The notes under the pieces were generated by a model. That model had not been told where the DNA came from and searched no databases. It was given only the letters and a program-made list of their open reading frames with translations. Shown here in pieces: positions 55,678 through 64,000 of a stretch of 64,000 nucleotides of DNA. The stretch is from Gammaproteobacteria bacterium (GTDB lineage: Bacteria > Pseudomonadota > Gammaproteobacteria > Steroidobacterales > GCA-2729495): contig CP129466.1 in NCBI GenBank assembly GCA_030583605.1, positions 372,001 to 436,000 of the forward strand, in the 5' to 3' direction. The translations under genes were made by a program, and so were the position numbers. The stretch's first letter is position 1, and each line of letters opens with the position of its first letter.

Positions 55678-57627
55678 ATGTGCGGCATACACGGTGTTCT
55701 GTCCCTCAAGCCGGGAGGCAGGGTCGATCCGGCCTGGGCCGCGCGCATGGGCGAGGTCACACGCCACCGCGGCCCGGATGATCATGGCTGCTACGCCACT
55801 GATGGACTCCTGCTCGGCATGCGCCGGCTGTCGATCATCGATGTCGCGGGTGGGCACCAGCCGCTGCACAGCGAGGACGGCCTCATCCAGCTGGTCTGCA
55901 ACGGCGAGATCTACAACTTCCGCGAGCTGCGCCGCGAACTCGAGCAGGACGGCTGCCGCTTCCTGACCGGCAGCGACTGCGAAGTGCTGGTGCACCTGTA
56001 CGCGCGCGATGGCGAAGCAATGGTCGAGCGGCTCGACGGCATGTTCGGTTTCGCCCTGTGGGACGGGCGACGCCGGCGTCTGCTGCTCGGACGCGACCGG
56101 CTCGGCATCAAGCCCCTGTACTACTGGCTCGATGCGGACAGGCTCGTGTTCGCGTCCGAGGCGAAGTCGATCCTCACGCTGCCGGGTATCGACGCGGCGC
56201 TCGATCCGGAGAGCCTCGACCAACTGCTCTACCTCGGTTATGTGCCGGCGCCCCGCACCCTGTTCCGCGGCATCCGCAAGCTGCTGCCCGGGCACCTGCT
56301 GGTGGCTGCGGAGGGATCGGTCACGACCCGACAGTTCTGGCAGATGCCACGGCACGCGACTGCCGCGATGGGACACGAGGATGCCCGCGAAGCGTTGCGG
56401 GCAGCCCTGCAGCGCTCGGTGACCGCGCAGATGGTCGCCGACGTGCCGCTCGGCGCGTTCCTGAGCGGCGGCATCGACTCGAGCGCCGTGGTGGCCCTGA
56501 TGACCCGCTCGGCCAGCGAGCAGGTGAAAACCTATTCCATCGGCTTCGACCTCGGGCGGGCGGGCGCGTACTACAACGAGCTGCCTGATGCGCGGCGTGT
56601 CGCCGCGCATTTCGGCACCGACCATCACGAGATCATCGTGCGGCCCGACGTCGCACGCCTGCTGCCGCGATTGCTGTGGCACATGGACGAGCCCGTGGCC
56701 GACTCGGCGATCATCACGACCTTCCTCGTGGCCGAGTTCGCGCGGCGCGACGTCACGGTCATTCTCTCCGGGGTGGGCGGCGACGAGCTGCTCGGCGGCT
56801 ATCGCCGCTATCTCGGCGAGCATTACCTGCGCCGGTTCAACCGCATCCCCCGCTGGGTCCGGGAGCGCTGCCTCGTGCCGCTGGCGCGTCGGCTGCCGAG
56901 CGACCGGCACGGGCCGGTGACGAACCTGCTGCGCTACGCGCGCGAGTTCATCGGCCACTCGACGCTGCCGCCGGAGGCCCAGTACATGGCCTACGTGCGC
57001 CTGTTCGATGCGCAGGCGCGCGCGCGGCTGTCGCTGACGGGCACAGCGCGCAGCGATCACGACCCGCTGCAGGCGGCTTTCGACCGCGCGACCGGCAGCG
57101 ACGCGGTCAATCGCCTGATGCAGGTGGACCTCGAGACGCAACTGCCCGACGACCTGCTGCTGCTGACCGACAAGATGACCATGGCCGCGTCGCTCGAATG
57201 CCGCGTGCCATTGCTCGGCAACGAGCTGCTCGACCTCTCGCTGCAGCTGCCGGCCGCGCTGAAAATGCCCGGAGGCCGGCTCAAGCACCTGTTCAAGTCT
57301 GCGGTAGCGGACCTGCTGCCGGCCGCCACGCTGGAGAAGAGCAAGCGTGGCTTCGGCGCGCCGATGGGCGCCTGGCTCAAGCGGGAGCTGCGACCCGTGA
57401 TGCGCGCCGTGTTGTCGCAGCAGGCGCTGGAGCGGCGCGGGCTGTTCCGCCCGGGCGAGGTCGGCGAGGTCATGGCCCTGCACGAGGCCTCGCGGCAGGA
57501 TTACTCCGATCACCTGCAGTGCCTCATGAACATCGAGATCTGGTGCCGGATATTCCTCGACGGGCGCAGCCACGAGGACGTGGCGGCGGAGCTTGCCGAC
57601 CTGACCCGTGGAGCGGCGGCGGCGTGA
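55678..57627 (+). CDS. Asparagine-synthetase-like amidotransferase (copy 2)
   Basis: A 649-residue enzyme of the same plan: C2 nucleophile in MCGIHGV, HRGPDDHG, NGEIYNF, FLSGGIDSSAV and LSGVGGDELLGGYRRY. It is only loosely similar to copy 1 in the C-terminal domain, so a distinct substrate is likely. Its stop overlaps the next glycosyltransferase start (GTGA), tying it to the pathway. Confidence 0.9.
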   Translation: MCGIHGVLSLKPGGRVDPAWAARMGEVTRHRGPDDHGCYATDGLLLGMRRLSIIDVAGGHQPLHSEDGLIQLVCNGEIYNFRELRRELEQDGCRFLTGSDCEVLVHLYARDGEAMVERLDGMFGFALWDGRRRRLLLGRDRLGIKPLYYWLDADRLVFASEAKSILTLPGIDAALDPESLDQLLYLGYVPAPRTLFRGIRKLLPGHLLVAAEGSVTTRQFWQMPRHATAAMGHEDAREALRAALQRSVTAQMVADVPLGAFLSGGIDSSAVVALMTRSASEQVKTYSIGFDLGRAGAYYNELPDARRVAAHFGTDHHEIIVRPDVARLLPRLLWHMDEPVADSAIITTFLVAEFARRDVTVILSGVGGDELLGGYRRYLGEHYLRRFNRIPRWVRERCLVPLARRLPSDRHGPVTNLLRYAREFIGHSTLPPEAQYMAYVRLFDAQARARLSLTGTARSDHDPLQAAFDRATGSDAVNRLMQVDLETQLPDDLLLLTDKMTMAASLECRVPLLGNELLDLSLQLPAALKMPGGRLKHLFKSAVADLLPAATLEKSKRGFGAPMGAWLKRELRPVMRAVLSQQALERRGLFRPGEVGEVMALHEASRQDYSDHLQCLMNIEIWCRIFLDGRSHEDVAAELADLTRGAAAA

Positions 57628-58832
57628 AGGCCCTGTTCGTCTGCCACCGCTTCCCTTATCCGCCGGCGCGCGGCGGCAAAATTCGCCCATTCAACATCAT
57701 CCGCCAACTCGCCGGGCGCCACGAAGTCACCGTGGCGGCGCCGCTGCGCTCCGAGGCCGAGCGCGAGGCGGGCGCCGGTCTTGCGGAACACTGTCATCGC
57801 ATCATCGCCGAGCCCATCGGTACGCTGGCTGCCGGGGCCCGCATGGTGGGGCGGCTCGCCAGCACGCAGCCCTCGTCGTTCGGCTACTTCTATTCGCCGG
57901 CACTGGCGCGACGCATTGGCGCCGAACTCGCGAGCGGCGCCTACGAGCTGGTGTTCGTCCACTGCTCGTCGGTGGCGCCCTACGTGGCCGGCCACGAGGG
58001 GGCCTTCAAGGTGCTCGACTTCGGCGACATGGACTCCGAGAAATGGGCCATGTATGCCGAGGAACGGCGCTTTCCGCTGTCCGCAGGCTACTGGCTGGAG
58101 AGCGTGAAGCTGCGTCGTGTGGAGGCGGCGCTCGCGGCCCGGTTCGACCTGTGCACCTGCACCACCGCGGCGGAACTCGAGTCACTGCGCTCGCTCGGCA
58201 CCGCGCGGCAGACCGGTTGGTTTCCGAACGGTGTCGACACGGAGTACTTCGCGCCGGCCACCGAGCCCTACGACCCCGATCTCGTCTGCTTTTCCGGGCG
58301 CATGGATTACTTTCCGAACCAGCAGGCGGTGCTGCGATTCTGCGACACCGTGCTGCCGCGGATTCTCGCGCAGCGGCCGTCGACCCGGTTCGTGGTCGTG
58401 GGCGCCGAGCCGCCCGCCGTGATCCGCCGCCTCGCCGACCGGCCGGCCGTGACCGTGACGGGCACGGTGCCGGATGTGCGACCGTTCGTGCGACGCGCGG
58501 CGGTCAGTGTCGCGCTGCTCGATGTGGCCCGCGGCACCCAGAACAAGATCCTGGAGTCCATGGCGATGGGGGTGCCGGTGGTGTGTACGCCGCTCGCAGC
58601 GCAGGGTGTCGATGCGGTCCCCGGCGAGCACCTGCTGACGGCCAGCGGACCGGCGGAAGCGGCGGCGACCGTGCTGGCGCTGCTCGGCGATCCGGCCAGG
58701 CGTGATACGTTCGCGCGTGCCGGCCGCGCGCGCGTCATCAGTCACCACAGCTGGGCGAGTTCCCTGCGGCGCATGGAAGAGCTCATCGAGCGCTACGCCG
58801 GGCCGGCGCCCGCGCGCCGGGCGTCGGCGTAG
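57624..58832 (+). CDS. XrtA-system glycosyltransferase (TIGR03087-like)
   Basis: A 402-residue GT-B enzyme starting at GTG 57624. The N-terminus LFVCHRFPYPPARGGKIRPF and DFGDMDSEKWAMYAEE are typical of this XrtA-linked group; the donor half has FSGRMDYFPNQQA and GTQNKILESMAMGVPVV. Probably acts on the same undecaprenyl-linked chain as the other transferases. Confidence 0.9.
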   Translation: MKALFVCHRFPYPPARGGKIRPFNIIRQLAGRHEVTVAAPLRSEAEREAGAGLAEHCHRIIAEPIGTLAAGARMVGRLASTQPSSFGYFYSPALARRIGAELASGAYELVFVHCSSVAPYVAGHEGAFKVLDFGDMDSEKWAMYAEERRFPLSAGYWLESVKLRRVEAALAARFDLCTCTTAAELESLRSLGTARQTGWFPNGVDTEYFAPATEPYDPDLVCFSGRMDYFPNQQAVLRFCDTVLPRILAQRPSTRFVVVGAEPPAVIRRLADRPAVTVTGTVPDVRPFVRRAAVSVALLDVARGTQNKILESMAMGVPVVCTPLAAQGVDAVPGEHLLTASGPAEAAATVLALLGDPARRDTFARAGRARVISHHSWASSLRRMEELIERYAGPAPARRASA

Positions 58833-58853
58833 GCGGACGGAGCGCAGAAGGCC

Positions 58854-59840
58854 ATGCTGCGATCACTTGCCGTGCGCTGCGCCGAGAGTCTGGTCCGCTT
58901 CGCCGGGGCGCGGCTGCTGGTGCTGATCTATCACCGGGTTCGCACCGAGCCCGATGCGATGTTCCCGGACGAGCCCGACGCGCGCATGTTCCGCGAGCAG
59001 ATGACGGTGCTCGCCGAGGACTTCCGGGTGCTGCCGCTCGGCGCGGCGCTCACGCTGCAGGAGCAGGGCCGGCTGCCGGCGCGCGCGGTTGCCGTGACTT
59101 TCGACGACGGCTTTGCCGACAACGCCACCGAGGCCCTGCCGATCCTGCGTGAACTCGGCTTGCCGGCGACGTTCTTCGTCGCCACCGGCTACCTCGACGG
59201 CGGTTTCATGTTCAACGACGCGATCATCGAGGCCTGTCGCCAGGCGCCCGCCGGCCTGTGGCAGACCGGTACCCGGTGGTTCGGTGACCTGCAGCTCGAT
59301 TCCATGGACAGCCGCCGGCGCGCGGCACTCGACATGATCGACCGGTTGAAGTACGAGGATCCGGGCCTGCGCTTCGATTACGCTCGGCAGCTGCTCGAAT
59401 CGGCGCGCGCCACCATGCCGGCCGGCCTGATGATGACCTGCGCACAGGTACGCGAGCTGCACGCTGCCGGCATGGAAATCGGCGGCCATACCCGCAGCCA
59501 TCCCATCCTGGCGCGCCTGGACGAGCGACAGGCGGGATTCGAGATTGCCGCAGGTCGCGACGACCTGCTCGGCATCGTCGGTGCTCCGATCGAGTTGTTT
59601 GCCTATCCCAACGGCCGGCCGGGTCGTGACTACGGCATGCGCGACGTGGAGCTGGCACGCAAGGCCGGCTTTCGTGCGGCCGTGACCACTGCCTGGGGCT
59701 ATTCCGACCGCGCCACCGATCCGTGGCAGATCCCGCGCATTGGCACCTGGGGCGGCAGTCGCTGGCGCTTCGCCGCGCGCCTCACCGAGGCGCGGGCCCG
59801 CGCGCGGGGCGAGACCTGTACGATTCCCGCCAATGGCTAG
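58854..59840 (+). CDS. Polysaccharide deacetylase (CE4), second in cluster
   Basis: A 328-residue NodB-type deacetylase with LIYHRV near the start, TFDDG at 82-86 (the metal-binding aspartates) and IGGHTRSHP for the histidine pair. A hydrophobic segment at 12-26 may anchor it. It lies 21 bases after the preceding transferase and 45 bases before the next. It differs from the first deacetylase in subfamily, so the polymer may be deacetylated in two places or steps. Confidence 0.88.
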   Translation: MLRSLAVRCAESLVRFAGARLLVLIYHRVRTEPDAMFPDEPDARMFREQMTVLAEDFRVLPLGAALTLQEQGRLPARAVAVTFDDGFADNATEALPILRELGLPATFFVATGYLDGGFMFNDAIIEACRQAPAGLWQTGTRWFGDLQLDSMDSRRRAALDMIDRLKYEDPGLRFDYARQLLESARATMPAGLMMTCAQVRELHAAGMEIGGHTRSHPILARLDERQAGFEIAAGRDDLLGIVGAPIELFAYPNGRPGRDYGMRDVELARKAGFRAAVTTAWGYSDRATDPWQIPRIGTWGGSRWRFAARLTEARARARGETCTIPANG

Positions 59841-59885
59841 GCGTCGGGGGCCGTCACGATCCGCAATGCGCAGCGCCCTGCCCGC

Positions 59886-61070
59886 ATGAACGTGCTGACC
59901 TTCGGCATGCTGTATCCGGACGCCAGCCGGCCCTGGTACGGCGTGTTCGTCGAGCAGCGCCTGCGCCAGCTCGTGGCTCTCGGCGGAGTCAACGCACGGG
60001 TGGTGGCACCCGTCCCGTGGTTTCCTTCGGCGCGGTCGCAGTTCGGCGCCTGGGCGGCATACGCGCGCGTGGCGCCCCGCGAAATACGCCACGGCATTCC
60101 CGTCGAGCATCCGCGCTTTCCGAGCGTGCCCCGGGTCGGCATGTCGATCGCCCCGGCACTGCTCGCGCTGGCCGCGCTCCCCGCGCTCCGCCGCCTGCGC
60201 GCCGGGGGCTTCGATTTCGACCTGATCGACGCGCAGTATTTCTATCCGGACGGCGTGGCCGCCATCCTGCTCGGCCGGCATTTCGATCGGCCGGTGACGA
60301 TCACGGCGCGGGGCAGCGATCTCAACGTGATCGCAGGCTTCGCCCTGCAGCGGCGCATGATCCGCGCCGCGGCCAGGCGGGCGGCGGCACTGATCACCGT
60401 CTCGGCGGCACTCAAGGAGGTGCTCGTCGGAATCGGGCTGCGTCCCGAGGCGGTCGAGGTCCTGCGTAATGGCGTGGACCTCGCCCAGTTTCGCCCTCCG
60501 GCCGAGCGCGCTGCGCTGCGCGCGCGCCTCGGCCTGGCGCGCCCGACGCTGCTGTCGGTCGGGAACCTGCTGCCGGTGAAGGGGCACGACCTCGTGCTCG
60601 GGGCGCTGGCGCTGCTGCCGGGCTACGAACTCGTGATCGCCGGTGCCGGCCCGCAGGATGCGGCACTGCGCGAACTCGCCCGCGCGCGCGGCGTTGCCGA
60701 GCGCGTGCGCTTCACCGGCGCGGTCGAACAGGCCGAACTGCGCGACTGGTATGGTGCCGCTGATGCCCTGGTGCTGGCGTCAGCCAGCGAGGGCTGGGCC
60801 AACGTGCTGCTCGAGGCAATGGCCTGTGGCACGCCGGTCGCGGCCACCGATGTCGGTGGTACCCCGGAGCTGGTGTGCGCGCAGCCCGCCGGTGTCCTGA
60901 TCCGGCAGCGCACGCCGCAGGGCGTGGCCGACGCCGTGGGCGTGCTGTTCGCGAACCCTCCCTTGCGCGGCGCCACACGCGCCTACGCCGAGCAGTTCTC
61001 CTGGCGCGAGACGGCCTGCGGCCTGCGGGATCTGTTCACGCGGGTGATCGCCAGCCACCGGCCGCGCTGA
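59886..61070 (+). CDS. GT4-family glycosyltransferase
   Basis: A 394-residue GT-B transferase. The N-terminal domain has MLYPDASRPWYGVFVEQRL; the donor domain has SVGNLLPVKGHDLVLGAL, VLASASEGWANVLLEAMACG with the E-x7-E pair, and ATDVGGTPELV. It ends the plus-strand run and faces the asparagine-synthetase-like gene, only 16 bases away. Confidence 0.9.
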   Translation: MNVLTFGMLYPDASRPWYGVFVEQRLRQLVALGGVNARVVAPVPWFPSARSQFGAWAAYARVAPREIRHGIPVEHPRFPSVPRVGMSIAPALLALAALPALRRLRAGGFDFDLIDAQYFYPDGVAAILLGRHFDRPVTITARGSDLNVIAGFALQRRMIRAAARRAAALITVSAALKEVLVGIGLRPEAVEVLRNGVDLAQFRPPAERAALRARLGLARPTLLSVGNLLPVKGHDLVLGALALLPGYELVIAGAGPQDAALRELARARGVAERVRFTGAVEQAELRDWYGAADALVLASASEGWANVLLEAMACGTPVAATDVGGTPELVCAQPAGVLIRQRTPQGVADAVGVLFANPPLRGATRAYAEQFSWRETACGLRDLFTRVIASHRPR

Positions 61071-61086
61071 GCAGCGCGCGAGCGCC

Positions 61087-62853
61087 TCACAGGCCGCGGC
61101 TTTGCAGCCATTCCTCCAGCGCGAACAGCGGCCAGATGAGGGACCCGTAGAACGAGGCGTGCTCTCTCGCCTGCAGATCGAGCAGGTCGTCGGTAATCTC
61201 ACGGCGGACGATGCCGCGGCGGGCGAGCGCGTCGAGGCGCTCGCGCACGCGCTCGCGCAGATCCGCATCCTGGTTGACCCAGATGCCGACTGGCACGCCG
61301 AAGCCGTGCTTGCGCTTGCGGATCACCTCGGGCGGCAGGAAGCTGGCGAAACTCTCCTTGTAGAACTTGCGCAGCTCTGCGCGGTTGAGCTTCGCCTCTG
61401 ACGGCACCTCGGTGGAGACGCGCACCACGGCGGGGTCGAGCATCGGGAAGCGCACGCGCACCCCGGCCAGCTCGCAGGCCACCCGGACCTTGGGCAGATC
61501 GTTGTCGGTCAGGGTGGCGGTCCAGTCCAGGTACATCATGCGATCCACGACGTCCCCGCTGGCCGGCGCGGCGTACAGCGCGCGCGCGTATCGATACGGC
61601 GATTCGGGATCGATCGCGGCCAGGAAGTCGGCGGCGACGACCGTCGCCGGCGGTTGGTGAACCAGCAGGTTGTAGCTGTAGAACCGGTCGGGCAGGGGCG
61701 TGCGCGCCTGGCGCACGTAGCTCGCGAGCTTGTCGAGTGGCGCCGGAGCGCGGGCCGAAACCGCAGCCAGCGGGTTGACGAGACCGCCACGCAGCCAGCC
61801 GGGCAAGCGGTCGTAGATCTCGAACAGCAACTGCTTCTGGTAGCGCTCGTTGCCGGCGAAAAATTCATCGCCGCCATCGCCCGCAAGCATGTGGCGCACG
61901 CCGGTATCGTGCGCAAACTCGGCACAGGCGTAGGCGGGAATCGCCGACGGGTTGCCGAAGGGTTCGGCGAATGCGTCGATGACCCGGCTCGCGCAGCGAC
62001 CGATTTCCGCCGAGCGGAGGACCTTTTCGTGCAGCGTCATGGCGAAATGCCGTGCGCTGATGCGGGCGAACTCGCGCTCGTCGAACTGCGGAACGTCGAA
62101 GCCGATGGTGAATGCAGCGATACCCGACCCGGCGTGCCGCCTGGCCATGCCGCTGACGGTGGAGCTGTCGAGGCCGCCGCTCAGGAAGCAGCCGGTGTCC
62201 GGCAGCCGCGACCTTCGCTCGACCGCCGCCGAGATGGCCTGCACCGTGCGCTCGCCCAGTTCCGGCACGTTTGCGCGTTCACGGCGGAAGTCCGGGTCCC
62301 AGTAGCGGCGGATGACGCAGCGCCCGTCCTGCCAGATCAGCACGCTCGCCGGCGGCAGTTTCCGGACGCCCTCGTAGATGCAGCGATCGTTCGGGACCAG
62401 CGAGAAGAACAGGTAGTCGTACAGCGCCTGGTGGCAGAGGCGCTTGCCGCCCGGCGCCTGGCTGCTGACCCAGTCGAGGTCGGTGCCGAAACTCAGTCGC
62501 TCGCCGTCGACCACGTAATAAAGCGGCTGGATGCCGAAATGGTCGGTCGCGATCAGCAAGCGCCGTGCGCGGGCATCGTGGCAGGCGACCACATACTCTC
62601 CGCCGAGATCGGCGAGCGCAGCATCCTGGCCGGCGCCGACCCTGGAGAGCAGGGCAAGCACACCGCCGGATGGGTTGGTACCCGGGTCGCCGCTCGCGTA
62701 CGCGTCACCGATGCAGCCACGCCAGCTTTCACCGTCGCGGGCGCTCACGACCGCGCCTTCGGCCGTACACCAGAACCCTGGTGCCGACACCGCCCCCTGC
62801 GGCGCCGCCAGGCTCGATGGGTCGACTGCGATCTGCCCCGTCAACCGATCCAT
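61087..62853 (-). CDS. Asparagine-synthetase-like protein lacking the glutaminase cysteine (copy 3)
   Basis: A 588-residue relative of the two amidotransferases. The N-terminal Ntn-like domain survives in part (IATDHFGIQPLYYVVDGERL) but begins MDRLTGQ instead of MCGI, so no nucleophile C2 exists. The synthetase domain is well kept: FLSGGLDSS (S225-S231) and MLAGDGGDEFFAGNERY. It may use free ammonia, another amine donor or no nitrogen at all, as beta-lactam synthetase and lasso-peptide cyclase do. It lies 37 bases after hydrolase 1, same strand. Confidence 0.85.
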   Translation of the reverse strand: MDRLTGQIAVDPSSLAAPQGAVSAPGFWCTAEGAVVSARDGESWRGCIGDAYASGDPGTNPSGGVLALLSRVGAGQDAALADLGGEYVVACHDARARRLLIATDHFGIQPLYYVVDGERLSFGTDLDWVSSQAPGGKRLCHQALYDYLFFSLVPNDRCIYEGVRKLPPASVLIWQDGRCVIRRYWDPDFRRERANVPELGERTVQAISAAVERRSRLPDTGCFLSGGLDSSTVSGMARRHAGSGIAAFTIGFDVPQFDEREFARISARHFAMTLHEKVLRSAEIGRCASRVIDAFAEPFGNPSAIPAYACAEFAHDTGVRHMLAGDGGDEFFAGNERYQKQLLFEIYDRLPGWLRGGLVNPLAAVSARAPAPLDKLASYVRQARTPLPDRFYSYNLLVHQPPATVVAADFLAAIDPESPYRYARALYAAPASGDVVDRMMYLDWTATLTDNDLPKVRVACELAGVRVRFPMLDPAVVRVSTEVPSEAKLNRAELRKFYKESFASFLPPEVIRKRKHGFGVPVGIWVNQDADLRERVRERLDALARRGIVRREITDDLLDLQAREHASFYGSLIWPLFALEEWLQSRGL

Positions 62854-62890
62854 GGTGCTGCCGTCAGCGGCTGATCCAGATGATTGCTGG

Positions 62891-63751
62891 TCATCGGGCT
62901 ACACCGGTATCGGCGCGCGCCACAACCCGCTCCAGCCAGGCGCGTGTGCACGCGGCGACTTCGTCGCGCCAGGCAGCAGTTGAAAACGTGTGACTGGCCG
63001 CCGGCAACACATGGCGCTCGACCTGTGGCCTGGCGAGCAGGCCGGACCATGGTCCGGTGGCAGAGAGCTGCACGAACTCGGCCGCAGTCAGGTCGTCGCC
63101 GCTCAGGATCAAGAGCACCGGATGGCGAAATGCGCATAGACCCTCCCTCATGCGCGTGACGAAATCCGGCTGTTGCTCTGCGGCCGGCCGGCGTGCGCCG
63201 GCGCGCAGCGTCGCGACCAGGTCTCGCAGCGCGCGCGATGGCGAGAGCGCACCGGACAGGAGTTTGCCCCAGAACTCGCCGCTCATGAGGCGGCCGAAAT
63301 AGTACGTGCGCAGCTGGGTTCGGGCCAGCGTGGCCTGCGAACGCACCCAGGGATTGGCCAGCACCAGGCCGGCGATGCGCGCATCAGTGGGCACGTACAT
63401 GAGCGCTGCCGAGGCCGCATCGCACAAACCCCACAGCACGACGGCACGAAGTCCCGGCAGTTGCACGAACAGGGTGTCCACCGCCGCCCGGATGTCGTCG
63501 GTGATGGCGTCGAAGCCCGGAAACTCGCCGCCGCTGTCGCCCATGCCGCGGCAATCGAACCGCAGCACCGGGAAGCCGCCGGCAGCGAGATGGCGCGCCA
63601 GCAGCACGAACTGGCGGTGACTGCCGACCCGGTATTGCGGGCCGCCGACCACCACGACGACGCCGACCGGGCCGGGCTGTGCCGGGCGGTGCAGGATGCC
63701 CGCCAGCGGAAACCCCTGGCAGTCAAAACGGAGCGGCATCTCGGCTTTCAT
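62891..63751 (-). CDS. Exosortase-A-system-associated hydrolase 1
   Basis: A 286-residue alpha/beta-hydrolase. VVVVVGGPQYRVGSHRQFVLLAR is close to the family start, the nucleophile elbow is G-L-C110-D-A in VVLWGLCDAASA (Cys rather than Ser), and the late histidine lies in AASHTFST. Family members come in pairs at XrtA loci. ATG 63751 overlaps the stop of the upstream gene; MPLRFDC at 63739 is an alternative start. Confidence 0.88.
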   Translation of the reverse strand: MKAEMPLRFDCQGFPLAGILHRPAQPGPVGVVVVVGGPQYRVGSHRQFVLLARHLAAGGFPVLRFDCRGMGDSGGEFPGFDAITDDIRAAVDTLFVQLPGLRAVVLWGLCDAASAALMYVPTDARIAGLVLANPWVRSQATLARTQLRTYYFGRLMSGEFWGKLLSGALSPSRALRDLVATLRAGARRPAAEQQPDFVTRMREGLCAFRHPVLLILSGDDLTAAEFVQLSATGPWSGLLARPQVERHVLPAASHTFSTAAWRDEVAACTRAWLERVVARADTGVAR

Positions 63752-64000
63752 GCGGGTTCGTCCAGCCAGCGCAGGGATGCCGCGACGCTGGCGTGGCCGG
63801 TGGTGGTCTCGGTCGTGGCCCAGAAGGGTGGGTCCTGCGCGCGCAGGATCTCGGCTTGCAGACCCGCCTCGACCAGTCGCGCGACCGATTGCACCGCAAC
63901 CGGGCGCACATCGGCTTCTGCGTCGGCGACGATCTCGAGCCAGGCGATCCGCAGCCGGCGGTCGGCCGGCGGCGCCCCGATCCGGGCTGCATCGAGCGCA
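63748..64000 (-). CDS. Exosortase-A-system-associated hydrolase 2 (5' end outside window)
   Basis: The last 83 residues of a gene read from the right edge, in a frame that ends at TGA 63750-63748 and overlaps hydrolase 1 (ATGA). The sequence WLEIVADAEADVRP, then AGLQAEILRAQDPPFW and a TTETTTGHASV tail, matches the end of the second XrtA-linked hydrolase as I recall it. The catalytic residues are outside the window, so the call depends mainly on this tail and on context. Confidence 0.6.
   Translation of the reverse strand, partial: ALDAARIGAPPADRRLRIAWLEIVADAEADVRPVAVQSVARLVEAGLQAEILRAQDPPFWATTETTTGHASVAASLRWLDEPA

Overview
The window comes from a G+C-rich gammaproteobacterial chromosome. By gene content it is closest to Xanthomonadales/Chromatiales-type lineages. 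The evidence is the ubiE-ubiJ-ubiB block after hslVU, dapF-DUF484-xerC, algZ-algR next to hemX-hemY, glnK-amtB beside ubiK-comM, and an exosortase-A (XrtA/PEP-CTERM) exopolysaccharide locus. Genes are tightly packed, with many 4-base stop/start overlaps and frequent GTG or TTG starts. Nearly everything is chromosomal core or envelope biogenesis. No insertion sequence, phage or CRISPR array was seen.

Layout. 1-6320 (+): the 3' part of a type IV filament (T2SS/MSHA-like) assembly operon with GspF-, GspL/PilM-, PilO- and PilP/MshK-like proteins and two pilin-like proteins, then a separately expressed prepilin with a terminator. 6509-11089 (-): a seven-helix membrane protein, a D-2-hydroxyacid dehydrogenase and a divergent phosphoenolpyruvate carboxylase. 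11260-12663 (+): a protein that reads as a shrunken, catalytically degenerate ribonucleotide reductase homologue. 12836-16480 (+): tandem paralogous SLC13-type transporters. 16495-23395 (+): a complete trpEGDCFBA operon preceded by an attenuator whose Trp-rich leader peptide appears to be leaderless.

23431-31795 (-): ubiquinone synthesis (ubiE, ubiJ, ubiB), the HslVU protease, a secreted Cys-pair repeat protein, xerC, DUF484 and dapF. 32014-32661 (+): an orphan ParA ATPase. 32701-39368 (-): hemY, hemX, the algR/algZ two-component pair, a DUF4124 protein, amtB and glnK. hemC and hemD, which sit between algR and hemX in related genomes, are absent here. 39692-43245: ubiK, comM, an EamA transporter and a Crp/Fnr regulator. 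43344-43902: a tRNA-Arg(CCG) gene preceded by two 190-base tandem units that each begin with the tRNA 5' end, and followed by a duplicated tRNA 3' end. 44323-46771 (+): an acyl-CoA ligase and a crotonase-fold protein lacking the usual catalytic glutamates.

47111-64000: the XrtA-type exopolysaccharide cluster. Export lipoprotein, chain-length protein, tyrosine kinase, beta-rich outer-membrane protein, polysaccharide deacetylases, glycosyltransferases and two glutamine-dependent asparagine-synthetase-like amidotransferases run on the plus strand. A third asparagine-synthetase-like enzyme without the glutaminase cysteine and two XrtA-associated hydrolases run convergently on the minus strand, the last one cut by the window edge. 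The exosortase itself is not in the window. The likely common output is a cell-surface polysaccharide made together with PEP-CTERM protein sorting.
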